Shown here: one piece after another, positions 1-8,842 of the stretch | How positions within the stretch are numbered: position 1 is the first letter of the stretch | How the letters are laid out: every line of letters begins with the position of its first letter | Assembly: GCA_001247695.2 (NCBI GenBank) | Contig: LGRX02015177.1 | Coordinates: forward strand, 1-13,858 | Origin: Cymbomonas tetramitiformis | Taxonomy: Eukaryota; Chlorophyta; Pyramimonadophyceae; Pyramimonadales; Pyramimonadaceae | Direction: 5' to 3' | DNA length: 13,858 bases | Position numbers and translations under genes: made by a program | The notes under the pieces: generated by a model | Database searches by the model: none | What the model was told of the DNA's origin: nothing | Seen by the model: the letters and a program-made list of their open reading frames with translations, nothing else

Positions 1-421
1 CCCTCTGCGAGGAGACGCTCAACAAGGCCGCCCCCGTCACTCCCCCAAACCCACCTGCCCTCTGCAAGGCACACTGTGAGTGAATGTGTTACGTCACGGC
101 TGAAACCTCACCCTGCTCTGCTAATTCGCTCGCATGCACAGGTTCCGCACAGTCCCTCATGAGCTCTCAACTGCAAGACAGTCCCCTGTGACCCCTTAGC
201 TGCAAGACAGTCGCCTGTGATCCCTCAGGTGCAGTACAATTCCTGGTGAACAGCAATCTTCTAACTGGTATAGCACTTGCTCAGCTCCGGGGGGCACCGT
301 TTTCTGAGGGGTGTAGGGTGGGCCTACGCTGCCGGGTAGAGAAATTACACGGGTGAATGAAGACTAACGAGGGCAGAAATAAAGTCAGTGTGTGCACTCA
401 AGGCCCAATGTGGCACAAGGT
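1..421. other. Non-coding stretch with short tandem repeat
   Basis: I see no coding pattern here. Between 171 and about 257 a 29-bp unit beginning ctgcaagacagtc is repeated: two good copies start at 171 and 200, and a weak third starts at 229. The motif ccctctgc(g/a)agg also occurs at 1 and again near 58. Nothing else is recognisable before the minisatellite. Confidence 0.5.
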
Positions 422-1110
422 GATACCGCACGGGAGATGCCGCACGGGTCATAGAGGGGCGCAGGCGCATGTGACGGGACCTAATGCCGCAGGGCGACGA
501 CGCACGGGTCATAGAGGGGCGCAGGCGCATGCGACGGTACCTAATGCCGCAGGGTGATGCCGCACGGGTCATAGGGCGCAGGCGCATGCGACAGGACCTA
601 ATGCCGCAGGGTGATGCCACAGGTCGCAGAGGGCGCAGGCGCATGCGAGGCGGGACCTAATGCCGCAGGAGTGATGCCGCACAGGTCATAGAGGGGGCGC
701 AGGCGCATACGACGGAACCCTAATGCCGCAGGGTGACCAGCGCACGGGTCATGAATGGGGCGCAGGCGCATGTGACGGACCCTAATCCGCAGAGGTGACA
801 GCAGGGTCATAGAGGGCGCAGGCGCGTGTGACGGAACCTAATGCCGCAGGGTGATGATGTGAGGGGGTCATAGAGGCGCAGGCGGCGCATGCGACGGGAC
901 CTAATGCCGCAGGAAGTGATACGCACAGGTCATAGAGGCGCAGGCGCATGCGACGAACCTAATGCCGCAGGGTGATGCCGCACAGGTCATAGGGGCGCAG
1001 GGCGCATGTGATGTGACGGGACCTAATGCCGCAGGGTGATGCCGCACGGGTCATAGAGGGGCGCAGGCGCGTGTGACGGGACCTAATGCCGCAGGGTGAT
1101 GATGTAGGGG
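422..1110. repeat. Minisatellite, ~60-bp GC-rich unit, about 11-12 copies
   Basis: The phrase cctaatgccgcaggg recurs near 479, 539, 597, 657, 720, 780, 838, 899, 958, 1020 and 1081, giving units of 57-62 bp. Each unit also carries gcacgggtcatagagg and gcgcaggcgcatgcgac, the latter partly self-complementary. Copies differ by small indels and substitutions. Open frames crossing this region on either strand are repeat artefacts. It lies just 3' of the last exon of the minus-strand dioxygenase gene. Confidence 0.9.
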
Positions 1111-1127
1111 CCTTAGGGGGTGCAGGC

Positions 1128-2927
1128 CTAAGCGACAATTCCGAAAAAGGCGGGGACTCGTACCATAGGATCTGAGGCAACACACGCAGCTGGTGCGAAA
1201 TAGCCGTACCTGTTGTTCGCTGGCCTGAAAGCCAAACGGTGAAGCATAATCGGCGCGTGGCGGAGGGGAGCACGCGGTGGAGCATGTTTGGCGAGGAGAA
1301 CAGCACCAGACGATCGAAGAGGGGCTCGATGGTCACCTGTATATTCCGTACCCAATGGTTCTCGAGCGGGACATGGGTGCTCGAAAGGGGGCTCGAGCGG
1401 GACACGGGTGCTCGAAAGGGGCTTGAGGGGACACGGGTGCTCGAAAGGGGCTCGAGCGGGACGGGTGCTCGAAAGGGGCTCAGCGGGACACGGGTGCTCG
1501 AAAGGGGGCTCGAGCGGGACGGGTGCTCGAAGGGGGGCTTGAGGGGGACACGGGTGCTCGAAAGGGGGCTCGAGGAGGGCTATCCGCTCTACGAGAACGC
1601 AAACTCTTGTGGTAAAACACAGTGTAGAGACGTGTGAAGATGCATACCGGCGGCTCGGGGAAGGGGTACAGGCGGAGCTGGCCACCAGCTTCAGCCGTCC
1701 ACCCATCGTTCAAGTAAACAATTGCTGTAACCTGCCGAAATAAAACAGCACCGCACGGCTCAGTGGCTACGACACGTGGCGTGCGCGGTAGGGCCGAGCT
1801 GTGCCCTTCACCTCGAAGGCGTGGGTGGCGGGTGGAACAGTCCGTGGAGTGTGCTACGCGACCTCGAGAGAAGCGCCTTCGTGCGTGCGGTCCCACAAGA
1901 TAATACGAGCTGAAGACTGCACCCCGATACTCGTCGCTCGTGTGGGCGCGCCAAGACCTGGCGACCATCAAGCTCTCGATCACTGTCGAAGTGAAGCGGA
2001 AAACTGCCTCCTCGACCTTCGTTCAGCTGCAGCTTTAGCGCCTGCACAGGTAAAGAGAAGATTTCAGGCTTGGGCGTTCCTGGTGCGATATGTAGAGAAA
2101 GATTCTAGGAATGCGCACCTTCCGACAGGATATGCGAATCATGCCAATGTGTGAGAACTGCCCTGCAAACGCTGAGATAGCGAAAGATACGGGGATCTTC
2201 ACTAATGATAAACGATGGATAAGCCATAACGCGGATTGTCGTATCACGCGGGGTGCGTGACGGGGCGGAACGAAGCACAACGAGGCGTCAGATTATGTGT
2301 ACGTCTAGCCAGCACAGCACAAGATGGTCCGCGTTAGCGCCATCGCTATTTTTTAGCACCCGTCTCCCCGTGCGTTCTGACACTACCAGTTGACAGCCGA
2401 TGGTATAGGTTCTGGCGCGCACTGTAAATGCACGATAGATAAGTGTGACATTTTCTAACCAAGATCTGTTGCAAGCATGATAAACTCCACTGTCATGGGG
2501 ACAGGGCGTTACTTTCCACAGTCACCTGCGATGTAAAGCGCATTCCGCGCAGATTTGCATCGAGGGCGCGCGTGAGGTGATCGTCGTAGCTGAGTGCAGA
2601 GAAGCTAGGAGCAGTTGATTGAATCTCTGGCCACGCCGGGTTACTTTGCGGATCCATTTCCCATATGCGCTCCTTTTCAAGTAGCTGGAGTGAACCCTCC
2701 TTCACGAAGTGAGTGGCGTTTAACGTCATCAAGTTCGTTTGGTACATCGCGAGTATCTCTAGGCGAAAGCGCGTCGCCACTTCCGAGCCGAATACATTGT
2801 CCACGACAGCGTATCCTTGTTTGCGCAAGTCTACGGCGACCTCACTTGTTATCGCCCCTCGTAACGACGACGCGACACGTGCTACTGGAGGATTGCAGAT
2901 TGCCCTGAGAGCTGTGGTAAACCTCAT
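1128..2927 (-). CDS. 2-oxoglutarate/Fe(II) dioxygenase, five-exon gene
   Basis: Assembled from exons 2927-2526, 2041-1958, 1731-1648, 1336-1210 and 1171-1128 (last exon less certain), about 233 residues. All inferred introns are GT..AG and the first three are phase 0, with lengths of 484, 226 and 311 nt. The first exon (134 aa) is the helical N-terminal part. Exon 2 carries NEG.GGSFPLHFDSD, in which H151 and D153 form the iron-binding HxD. Exon 3 carries TAIVYLN..W and GGQLRLYPFP. Exon 4 carries DRLVLFSS..MLHRVLPS, in which H210 is the distal iron ligand and R218/R219 is placed to bind the 2OG carboxylate. This is the double-stranded beta-helix core of the prolyl-4-hydroxylase-like Fe2OG group, close to the 2OG-FeII_Oxy_3 pattern. 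The substrate is unknown. The ATG at 2927 is the first on the strand after the TATA-like box. The C-terminus is ambiguous: either a 38-nt intron leads to exon 5 and a stop at 1128, or exon 4 reads on into the minisatellite. Introns carry repeats, but all catalytic residues are intact. Confidence 0.82.
1360..1580. repeat. Intronic minisatellite, 27-32 bp unit, 7 copies
   Basis: The phrase gggtgctcgaaagggg recurs at about 1375, 1405, 1435, 1462, 1492, 1520 and 1552, separated by (g)ctcgagcgggaca. It lies wholly within intron 3 (1647-1337, minus strand) of the dioxygenase gene and makes up about two thirds of that intron. It reads open on both strands (for example repeated PPFEHPCP on the minus strand), but this is a repeat effect; the flanking splice sites remove it. 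Confidence 0.88.
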
Positions 2928-2942
2928 TTCGGTTAAGGGCAC

Positions 2943-3383
2943 GACGAGGCGTCAAGCGTCCTGTACCTAGGGGACGCCTCCTCGAAAATTCTTCAATATG
3001 TGCCTGCCCTTTTCTAAGCGCTCGAATCTCTCGTTATATCCCTATATAGGCGCTTATAAATGAGCCCTCGCATGCAACGCACAAGCATACAAGCTTAATG
3101 CGAAATTATTTAGTCGGGGAGTGAATTAAATTTAAATTAGTCACTGAAAAATAATTAGAAATTATTAGTCAGCTTCCAATTTTCGCCCCGCAGCGTTGGT
3201 TTACGTCGCTTTGTTAGACTGAAGAGAGAGGAATTCACCGCATCAAAAGGGCCGTTAATTCTGCTTTGGCACTTGCGTTGGCCCTTGGCGCTCTACAGTA
3301 TTTAGCAAAAAGCAAAGCAAAGGCGTGAGAAACAGAACCTCGGGGATCAGATGGGCTCACATCAGAACCAAGTCCCGTTTACA
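2943..3383. other. Intergenic region between dioxygenase gene and repeat block
   Basis: This holds the presumed promoter of the minus-strand gene and AT-rich sequence around 3100-3180. On the plus strand a short open stretch ending at the tga at 3326-3328 reads RIKRAVNSALALALALGALQ and then a basic tail. It sits after a possible acceptor (tttgttag, near 3213-3220), but I found no upstream exon and do not call it a gene. Confidence 0.4.
3037..3060 (-). promoter_or_regulatory. Putative TATA region of the dioxygenase gene
   Basis: Read on the minus strand this segment gives ttataagcgcctatatagg, two TATA-like boxes. It lies about 115-130 nt upstream of the ATG at 2927, and no ATG intervenes on that strand. 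Position and composition fit a core promoter; no transcription data support it. Confidence 0.4.
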
Positions 3384-3586
3384 GTATTGGGGAAAAATCT
3401 TTAGATTGTCACCCTCTTTGAAAAATCCGGTTTTTTATGTCACGCTTTTGTGTATTGGGGAAAAATCTTTAGATTGTCCCCCTCTTTGAAAAATCCGGTT
3501 TTTTATGTCACGCTTTTGTGTATTGGGGAAAAATCTTTAGATTGTCCCCTCTTTGAAAAAATCCGGTTTTTAATGTCACGCTTTTG
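3384..3586. repeat. Three tandem 68-bp direct repeats
   Basis: Units start at 3384, 3452 and 3520, exactly 68 bp apart. Each begins gtattggggaaaaatc, runs through tagattgtc.ccctctttg and ccggttttt, and ends cacgcttttgt. Copies are nearly identical, with one- or two-base differences. Related sequence lies beyond the retrotransposon at 9402-9490. Confidence 0.93.
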
Positions 3587-3616
3587 TGTATAAATTTTTA
3601 GAGAGTTCATTTCGCC

Positions 3617-3758
3617 GAAAACTGATGGTTTTCTGATCAGTGTAGTATGACAGGCAGTATGACTGTCATACGGAGCAGATCTGAAAACTGAGGTTTTCTG
3701 ATCAGTCGGAGGCCTAAGAGGCCAGCAACGGGACTGAGAAGGCTTCTTGCCGTGTTAC
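3617..3758 (+). repeat. Split direct repeat A1 (left terminus)
   Basis: This 142-bp sequence matches 8103-8243 almost base for base; the differences are confined to the last ~35 bases. It starts with gaaaac, the bases it shares with the end of B. It contains two related palindromes with gaaaac/gttttc cores, 66 bp apart, a gtatgac.gtcatac inverted repeat and ggaggcctaagaggcc. Similarity appears to resume at 3918-3945 (tgtgtggactttaacacc), as if about 160 bp were extra in A1. Confidence 0.92.
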
Positions 3759-3856
3759 AGTAATCACTCAGTAATAAGAAAACCCGCCAATAAGAAAGTA
3801 GCCAGCTTTTTGATTTCTTCACAATATTTAACACATAACACTCCATATTTAAGATC

Positions 3857-3870
3857 TCTATATAAATAAG
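3857..3870 (+). promoter_or_regulatory. Putative TATA box of the retrotransposon
   Basis: ctatataaataag lies about 140 nt before the gag ATG at 4000. No ATG occurs between about 3890 and 4000, so gag would be the first start codon on the transcript. The box lies in the ~160 bp that A1 has and A2 lacks. Confidence 0.4.
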
Positions 3871-3999
3871 AAAGTTGCTAGGCTGACCTAAAATTCCTGT
3901 TTTCTTAAAATCGAGTGTTTACTGTACTGTGAGTGTGTGGACTTTAACACCGTAAGTTTTTCAGTGTATATATTTTCAGTAGTATATCGTATATTCATT

Positions 4000-4851
4000 A
4001 TGGAGTGGTTCACCGATCCGATTTTGTGCCAGAAACGTATTGATGATTTGCACGCGCAGCCAGCGTACGCGACCGCTTTTGCTGCGTTCCAGGATGGAGA
4101 GGACCTTACGCAACCGCACCTGAAGTTGATGCGACAGATGGAGAGGGCGACAGCGCGCCTTGATGAGCTCAAGGGACTGTCGCAAGTAGCTTCTGGTGAC
4201 CGTAAGCGTCCGTGGGAGGCAGCAGTTGACCTCACTCAGCTTCCAGGGTCCGATCGCCTAGAGTTAACTCGCAACGATGATGGCAAAGACAAAGGACTCC
4301 GCAAGCAATTCCTAGAGACCCAGCACCACTTCGTGGCTCACTCAGCGTCGCAGTTAGCCCTTAATGATGCCAAGAAGGAATTAGAAGGTGTGGAGCTTCC
4401 TGAAAACGTCACCCTTGCCTTGGAATTTTTGTCAGAGACTGCGGAAAAAGGTATCGCACGCGCCAAGGCTCGCGCGAAAATCTTGGCGTTGGTTTCGGAC
4501 AAGGGCCCTGAGGTTGGCTGGAAGATCTGCGAGAAGTTAGAGCGTAAATCGTACGCTGAGGATGAGGAAGATGAGAAGCTTATGCGTAAAGCTGAAAAGG
4601 AAGTGAAAGCTGAGAAGCTCCACGCCGCGCAAGCTGCGGCTGCCAAGGGGCGAACTAAGGGCCTAGGCAGGGGTGCCTTTGCTGCGACTCGTCCTACTGC
4701 TCCTGGGGCGCCTCCGCCACCACCGCCTGTCCAGGCAGGACGTGGCAGCCAGCTCCAATGCTGGAATTGTAACGAGTGGGGTCACCACCAGAACCAATGC
4801 TCACAGCCGCGCTCAGCCGGCAGAGGCCGTGGCAGAGGCACTGACCGTTAA
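4000..4851 (+). CDS. gag: Gag-like protein with CCHC zinc knuckle
   Basis: This 283-residue open frame starts at the first ATG downstream of the TATA-like box (context ttATGG); the reading frame extends upstream without another ATG. Residues ~1-190 are charged and helical. Then comes a lysine- and glutamate-rich segment (~200-225) that is probably coiled or RNA-binding, a proline run near 245-250, and a zinc knuckle C-X2-C-X4-H-X4-C (CWNCNEWGHHQNQC, about residues 260-273), followed by a short RG-rich tail. This order is typical of a retrotransposon nucleocapsid-type Gag, which packages element RNA. The frame is intact, unlike pol. The pol frame opens about 90-120 nt downstream in a different frame. 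Confidence 0.85.
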   Translation: MEWFTDPILCQKRIDDLHAQPAYATAFAAFQDGEDLTQPHLKLMRQMERATARLDELKGLSQVASGDRKRPWEAAVDLTQLPGSDRLELTRNDDGKDKGLRKQFLETQHHFVAHSASQLALNDAKKELEGVELPENVTLALEFLSETAEKGIARAKARAKILALVSDKGPEVGWKICEKLERKSYAEDEEDEKLMRKAEKEVKAEKLHAAQAAAAKGRTKGLGRGAFAATRPTAPGAPPPPPPVQAGRGSQLQCWNCNEWGHHQNQCSQPRSAGRGRGRGTDR

Positions 4852-4967
4852 AATTGTGAGAATGTAGAGCCACGATGGCTAGAACAATGAGCTTAGCGGA
4901 ATGCTTTGCGGTTGTGGTGGAATGCCCAACCTTAATGTAACTCTTGGGGACGAAACCCTACATTGTA

Positions 4968-7156
4968 ATGAACTTTTGGCCTGCGGGCTGTTGTTTTCCT
5001 TGTGTTTCAGGTCTTGAATTGTCTGTGGAAGAGATTGGCGAGGCCGTACCTTTGTGCGAGCAGGACGTTCCTGTGCCTCACGTTGCGGGTAGACTTAGGG
5101 AGCGAGCTTCTTTTTGGCGGACTTTCGTGCGCTCTTCGTACGTTATGTCTTGGATTGAGAACGGTTTTAGATTGAAGTTTAAGGATGGCAGGGTTCCGCC
5201 TCGAGTGCACCTGCCTAACCACGTGTCTGCTGTTAGGCATACTGCTTTTGTCACTAAGGCTGTGCAGGAGTGTGTGCTTATGGGCGCCTTGAGAGAAGTC
5301 TCGGGGAAGCCGCGGGTTGTCCTACCACGCTCGTGGACGACTCTCGGGACAAATTACGGCTGATCTTCAACGGTAAGTGGCTCAATGCTTTCTTAATCTT
5401 TCCTAAGTTCAAGTATGAGCACCTCCAGCCGTTTATAGACCTGCTTAGGAGGGATGATGGGTTGTTTTACTTCGACTATAAGTCGGGGTACTACCACGTT
5501 GACCTTCACGAGATGTCTCGTACCTATGTCGCTGTTGAGTGGCTAGGTAGATTCTTTGAGGTTTGTGTACTGCCTTTTGGTCTAGCCCCAGCTTGCTGGG
5601 TGTTCACGAAGATCAACAAGGAGCTCGTAGGTAAGTGGCGGGGTCTCGGTCTCTCGGATTCCGTGTGCACCCCTACGTGGATGATTTTGCTTTTGCAGTG
5701 AGGGCTCCCACTCTCACGGACCCCGCGGCTTTGGCTGTACTGACCCGTATTATGCAGGATGTGCGGGAGGCTGGCTGGCTCGTAGCCGAAGCCAAGTCTC
5801 AGCTGTATTTCACACGTACCCTTGTGCATATTGGCATAGGCATAGACCTGGAGGGGGGGGTCCTGTTCGTGCCTGAGAAGGCTCTGAACAAGATCCGTGT
5901 TTGTGTGTCAGACTTGTTGAGGCTGTTTCATAGGCTGCCTCTGAGGCTTGTAGCCAAGTTTGCAGGCTTGGTCAATGCCCAGTGGTTTGTGCTAGGGGGT
6001 GTCACTAGGCTGTTTGCTAGGGCGGCTGCGGTGCTCATTGCTGACACCTTGACTTGGGGCTCGTGGGCTTCTCACGTCCCGGGCTCTGATGCTCTCCGGA
6101 CAGAGCTTGAGTTTTGGCTGACTGGCGGCTTCCGTAGGCCGCCAGAGAGGCATTTGGGAGCCCAGGGGGGCGGGACTCCAGCTGGAGACGGTCCATGCGG
6201 ACACCTCTGAGGTGGCATGGGGCTCCTGGCTGGAGCAGTCTTTAGGGGGACCTGAGCTGCTTGGCCACAGTTATCTGACCATGTCAGACAGACTGAAGTC
6301 ATCCACTCTCAGGGAGCTCCGGGGCATTTTTGACTCTCTCCGGGCATTTGATGTTGCTGGTAGGCTGAGAGGGAAGAGGGTGCTTGTCATTTGTGACAAC
6401 CAGGCTGTGCATTTTGTCATGGAGTCTGGCAGTAGGCATGAGGAGCTCCAGGAGCTGGCATTAGCGGTGCATGGTTTCTGTGCTGACCACGGGGTGGTTT
6501 TGTCCTCCCTTTGGATATCCAGGGAGTTTGAGACCCGGGCTGATGCCCTCTCCAAGATCAGAGACCATGATGACTGGATGGTCAACCCGGCAATCTTTCG
6601 GTGGGCTGACCCGTGGATTGCCGGGGGGTGGAGGCACACCCGGGACAGGTTTGCAACCGATAAGAATTGTCTTGTTTTTGATAGTGCAGGTGCCCCGTCT
6701 TTCAACAGTGCTTGGCACTGTCCAGGTACGTCTGGGGTTGACACCTTCAGTCAGACGGATTGGCGGGAGCACGTCAACTGGTGCAACCCGCCTTTTCGGA
6801 TGATCGGGAGGCTCCTGCTGTTCTTGCAGGCTGAGAGGGCTGCGGCCTCCATTGTGGCCCCGGTCTGGACTTTCCAGCCGTGGTGGGTCTTGCTGTGTCC
6901 CGACGGGGTTCACTTGGCAGACTGTGTGGTGCAGTGGACGGAGCTCCAGCCCTCTGCGGACACCTTCCTCCCTGGCCTCGGAAGGGCCAATGAGGGGGGG
7001 GTGGGCCTGCCGGATTTTCGGGTCCTCCTCTTGCGGGTCTCCTTCGATGAGAGGGAGCCTGCGGGCCCCGGTCCCCGTTGTACCTTGGGAGGTTGCAGGG
7101 CTTGTGACTGGGGTAGGGGTATGAGATGGGGGCTGCCTTTCATGCAGGCATCGTAG
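4968..7156 (+). pseudogene. pol: Pol: reverse transcriptase, RNase H and methyltransferase-like domain, frameshifted
   Basis: Read in pieces 4968-~5330, ~5325-~5660, ~5650-~6170 and ~6170-7156. The RT part has the pre-motif KPRVVLP, KLRLIFNGKWLN, motif A FDYKSGYYHVDL (Asp at 5474), motif B LPFGLAP (5570-5590) and motif C YVDD (5674-5685). RNase H follows with all four acidic residues: D in HADTS (6200), E in LREL (6314), D in CDNQA (6395) and D in ADALS (6542). Downstream are DRFAT, a PGTSGVDTF segment and WCNPPF (6782-6796), the Dam-like methyltransferase signature found after RNase H in DIRS-group elements. The frame changes near 5322-5335, 5641-5665 (tandem tctcgg duplication) and 6160-6180 (G run). 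The ATG at 4968 is a possible start; a pyrimidine-rich acceptor-like ttgtgtttcag ends at 5010 and might instead join a spliced leader exon. Function is known for the family; this copy cannot make one intact product without frame correction. Confidence 0.88.
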
Positions 7157-7438
7157 GCACTGGGGAGCAGTGGGCTGGGCTGCAGTTCTCCGTGACGGAC
7201 CCGCTGGAGATGCAGCTGCGGGCAGACATGTTGTTGGCGGTGTCTGGCACCCGTGAGGCTAGCCAGGGCACATATCTTATGGGGATTGGCCGGCCCGGGG
7301 CCGAGAGCAGCGCCCAAAAAGAGCTCCGGGCCGAAAGCGGGCCGGTCGATTTTTCATCCTTAAGTATGGAAAACATTTGAAAATTAGCAAAAACACGTGT
7401 TTTTCTTGATTCCGGGCCGAGAGTCATTCTAGGAAGAT
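7157..7438 (+). other. Spacer between pol and recombinase
   Basis: In a frame different from pol's end, 7126-7380 stays open and includes LEMQLRADMLLAVSG, which may be decayed linker sequence before the recombinase. From about 7350 the sequence turns AT-rich and ends in ttctag just before the recombinase ATG. This could be a remnant intron or a small insertion. gaggctagc occurs both at about 7255 and 7447. Confidence 0.35.
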
Positions 7439-8089
7439 ATGTGCCCTGAGGCTAGCACCATGCGGGGCTACTCTCGGGTGTTCGTGCGGTACCAGGCCTT
7501 CTGTCAGGACCGTGACCCGCCCAGGGTGCCTGTTCCTGCCGACCCGGTCACGGTGGCTATGTACTTGCAGTACATAGCCAATGCGGCCAGGACGTTCTCT
7601 GTGGTGAAGACCGCTTCGGCTATGGTCTTCACTGCTCATGACTTGGCTCTGGTCCCGGCGGACCGGAATCCCACTTCTCATCGGCTGGTGGCCGGGGTAC
7701 GGGAGGCGGCTCACAGGAGGCTGGGGGACAGGCGGCTCAACAGGAAGGAGCCGCTGGAGTTTGCATTCGTGCAGAGTGGTGCCCGTTGCTGGTTGATGCT
7801 GGGGGGGGTCACTCGGCAGATGTTTGCTACACTGGGTTTGGACATGTGGACAGGCTTTTGGCGGTATGACTGTGCGGGGAAGGTGAGGCTGCGGGATATG
7901 AAGTTCTGTGAGACCCGCATGACCACCTTCCTGGGGAAGCGGAAGACGGACAAGTACAGGTATGGTCAGCTGGTGATTTGCTGCCATGCATTGTACGTGC
8001 ACTGCTTTGTGGTGATCTTTGTGTGCTTGCACCGGCCGGGTTTCCATTCACATATGTGCCATATGTGTCATGCAAACTGGGCTATGTAG
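7439..8089 (+). pseudogene. Tyrosine recombinase, C-terminal catalytic half missing
   Basis: The open frame has 216 residues from the ATG at 7439. Residues ~7-100 form the helical SAM-like core-binding domain (STMRGYSRVFVRYQAFC, then DPVTVAMYLQYIAN). Residues ~110-180 match the start of the catalytic domain: R142 in GFWRYD is the expected first catalytic Arg, and K169 in KRKTDKYRYG is the expected beta-hairpin Lys. After residue ~180 the homology stops and the frame runs into repeat B1, so the HxxR box and the Tyr nucleophile are absent. I did not find them elsewhere in 7980-8840 in any frame. In intact relatives this enzyme integrates circular cDNA. A donor-like acag|gtatgg at ~7960 leaves a splicing explanation open, but the downstream open segment does not look like a recombinase C-terminus. 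Confidence 0.82.
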
Positions 8090-8108
8090 CCGCAGCTGAT
8101 TAGAAAAC
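8028..8108 (+). repeat. Split direct repeat B1
   Basis: This 81-bp sequence matches 8843-8923 with two substitutions. It begins tgcaccggccggg, contains catatgtg.catatgtgtc and ends ctgattagaaaac. Its last six bases (gaaaac, 8103-8108) are also the first six of A2, so B1 and A2 overlap exactly at the presumed crossover. Confidence 0.95.
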
Positions 8109-8126
8109 TGATGGTTTTCTGATCAG
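8096..8126. other. Lox-like recombination site at the B1/A2 junction
   Basis: The arms ctgattagaaaac (8096-8108) and gttttctgatcag (8114-8126) are inverted repeats with a single mismatch, separated by the 5-bp spacer tgatg. Paired ~13-bp arms around a short spacer are the usual layout of a tyrosine-recombinase core site. Each end of the integrated element supplies one half: A1 carries the right arm, B2 the left arm. Confidence 0.65.
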
Positions 8127-8243
8127 TGTAGTATGACAGGCAGTATGACTGTCATACGGAGCAGATCTGAAAACTGAGGTTTTCTGATCAGTCGGAGGCC
8201 TAAGAGGCCAGCTACGGACTGAGACGGCCTCTTGCCGTGTTAC
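8103..8243 (+). repeat. Split direct repeat A2
   Basis: This is a 141-bp copy of A1 (3617-3758), overlapping B1 by gaaaac. The contiguous B1A2 unit is what the circular form of the element carries at its joint, and lets full-length ends be rebuilt from a terminally incomplete RNA. Confidence 0.95.
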
Positions 8244-8842
8244 TGTGATTGTGTGGACTTTCCCACCCGCCCTCCCTTGTGCTTCAGGTACGGATGAGGA
8301 GAGGCCGCTTTCAGTGCAGGAGCTGCAGGACTTGGAGGACCTGGAGCAGCTGGGCTCTGAGCTGGAGGCCGTGCAGATCCGGCCCGCAGAGGGGCAGTCG
8401 GCTCATTAGAGTGTAGGTAGAGGAGACTAGGACCTGTGCCTGTTCAGTGCCGACCGTTGTGATGAGAGGTGGCTACAGTTATCCTTCGATGGGGGGCTGC
8501 GAAGCTGCCTCATGCTGCTTCTCATCTAGGCATTGTTCAGTAGGCTTTGCTAGGTGATGGCTTTGTTATTGCTGTCATGCCTGACTCTGTGCTGGAGCGG
8601 GTAATTATGCTTTTTGAGGGTTTCAGCCCTAGCTTAGCATTTTAGGTCCATAGTCTGTACTCTTTAGGGTAATGATAGTATTTGCGGGCCTCGGTCCTTT
8701 GGCACGAGGGGCATGTGCCCGCATGCAGAAGGCTGGGGTCGGCAGTCGGGTCGAGGGACCCTGATTCCTGTCTGACGGGAGTCCTTGGTTTGTGGCACAT
8801 CTGGATTTTTCATATTATTATTTTTTGTAATTCCACACGCAG
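8244..8842 (+). other. Region between A2 and B2, with short acidic open frame
   Basis: After a pyrimidine-rich acceptor-like ccttgtgcttcag ending at 8287, an open frame runs to the stop at 8407-8409 and reads GTDEERPLSVQELQDLEDLE, then more acidic residues. Its start resembles the beginning of pol just after the similar tgtttcag at 5003-5010 (SGLELSVEEI), so it may be a diverged duplicate. The remainder (8410-8842) shows no protein match; it is probably the element's 3' untranslated region. Confidence 0.45.

Noticed and set aside
345..1110. Arg/Pro-rich open frames across the first minisatellite (both strands)
   Set aside because: They simply read the ~60-bp repeat; peptides repeat the DNA period and resemble no protein.
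1239..1706. Open frames across 1239-1706 on both strands
   Set aside because: They mix intronic minisatellite with exon shadows of the dioxygenase; splice junctions explain the true coding parts.
2493..2525. Exon 1 frame continuing past 2526 to a stop
   Set aside because: The conserved protein continues from the donor at 2525/2526 into 2041 in phase; the extra residues do not fit the family.
3952..3964. gtaagtttttcag as an intron
   Set aside because: Only 13 nt, far too short to be spliced.
4852..5010. Programmed frameshift linking gag and pol
   Set aside because: Gag ends in a stop over 90 nt before the pol frame becomes continuous; no slippery heptamer overlaps the two.
7126..7380. 84-codon frame as an independent gene
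   Set aside because: No start context and low complexity; it more likely reflects decayed linker sequence between pol and recombinase.
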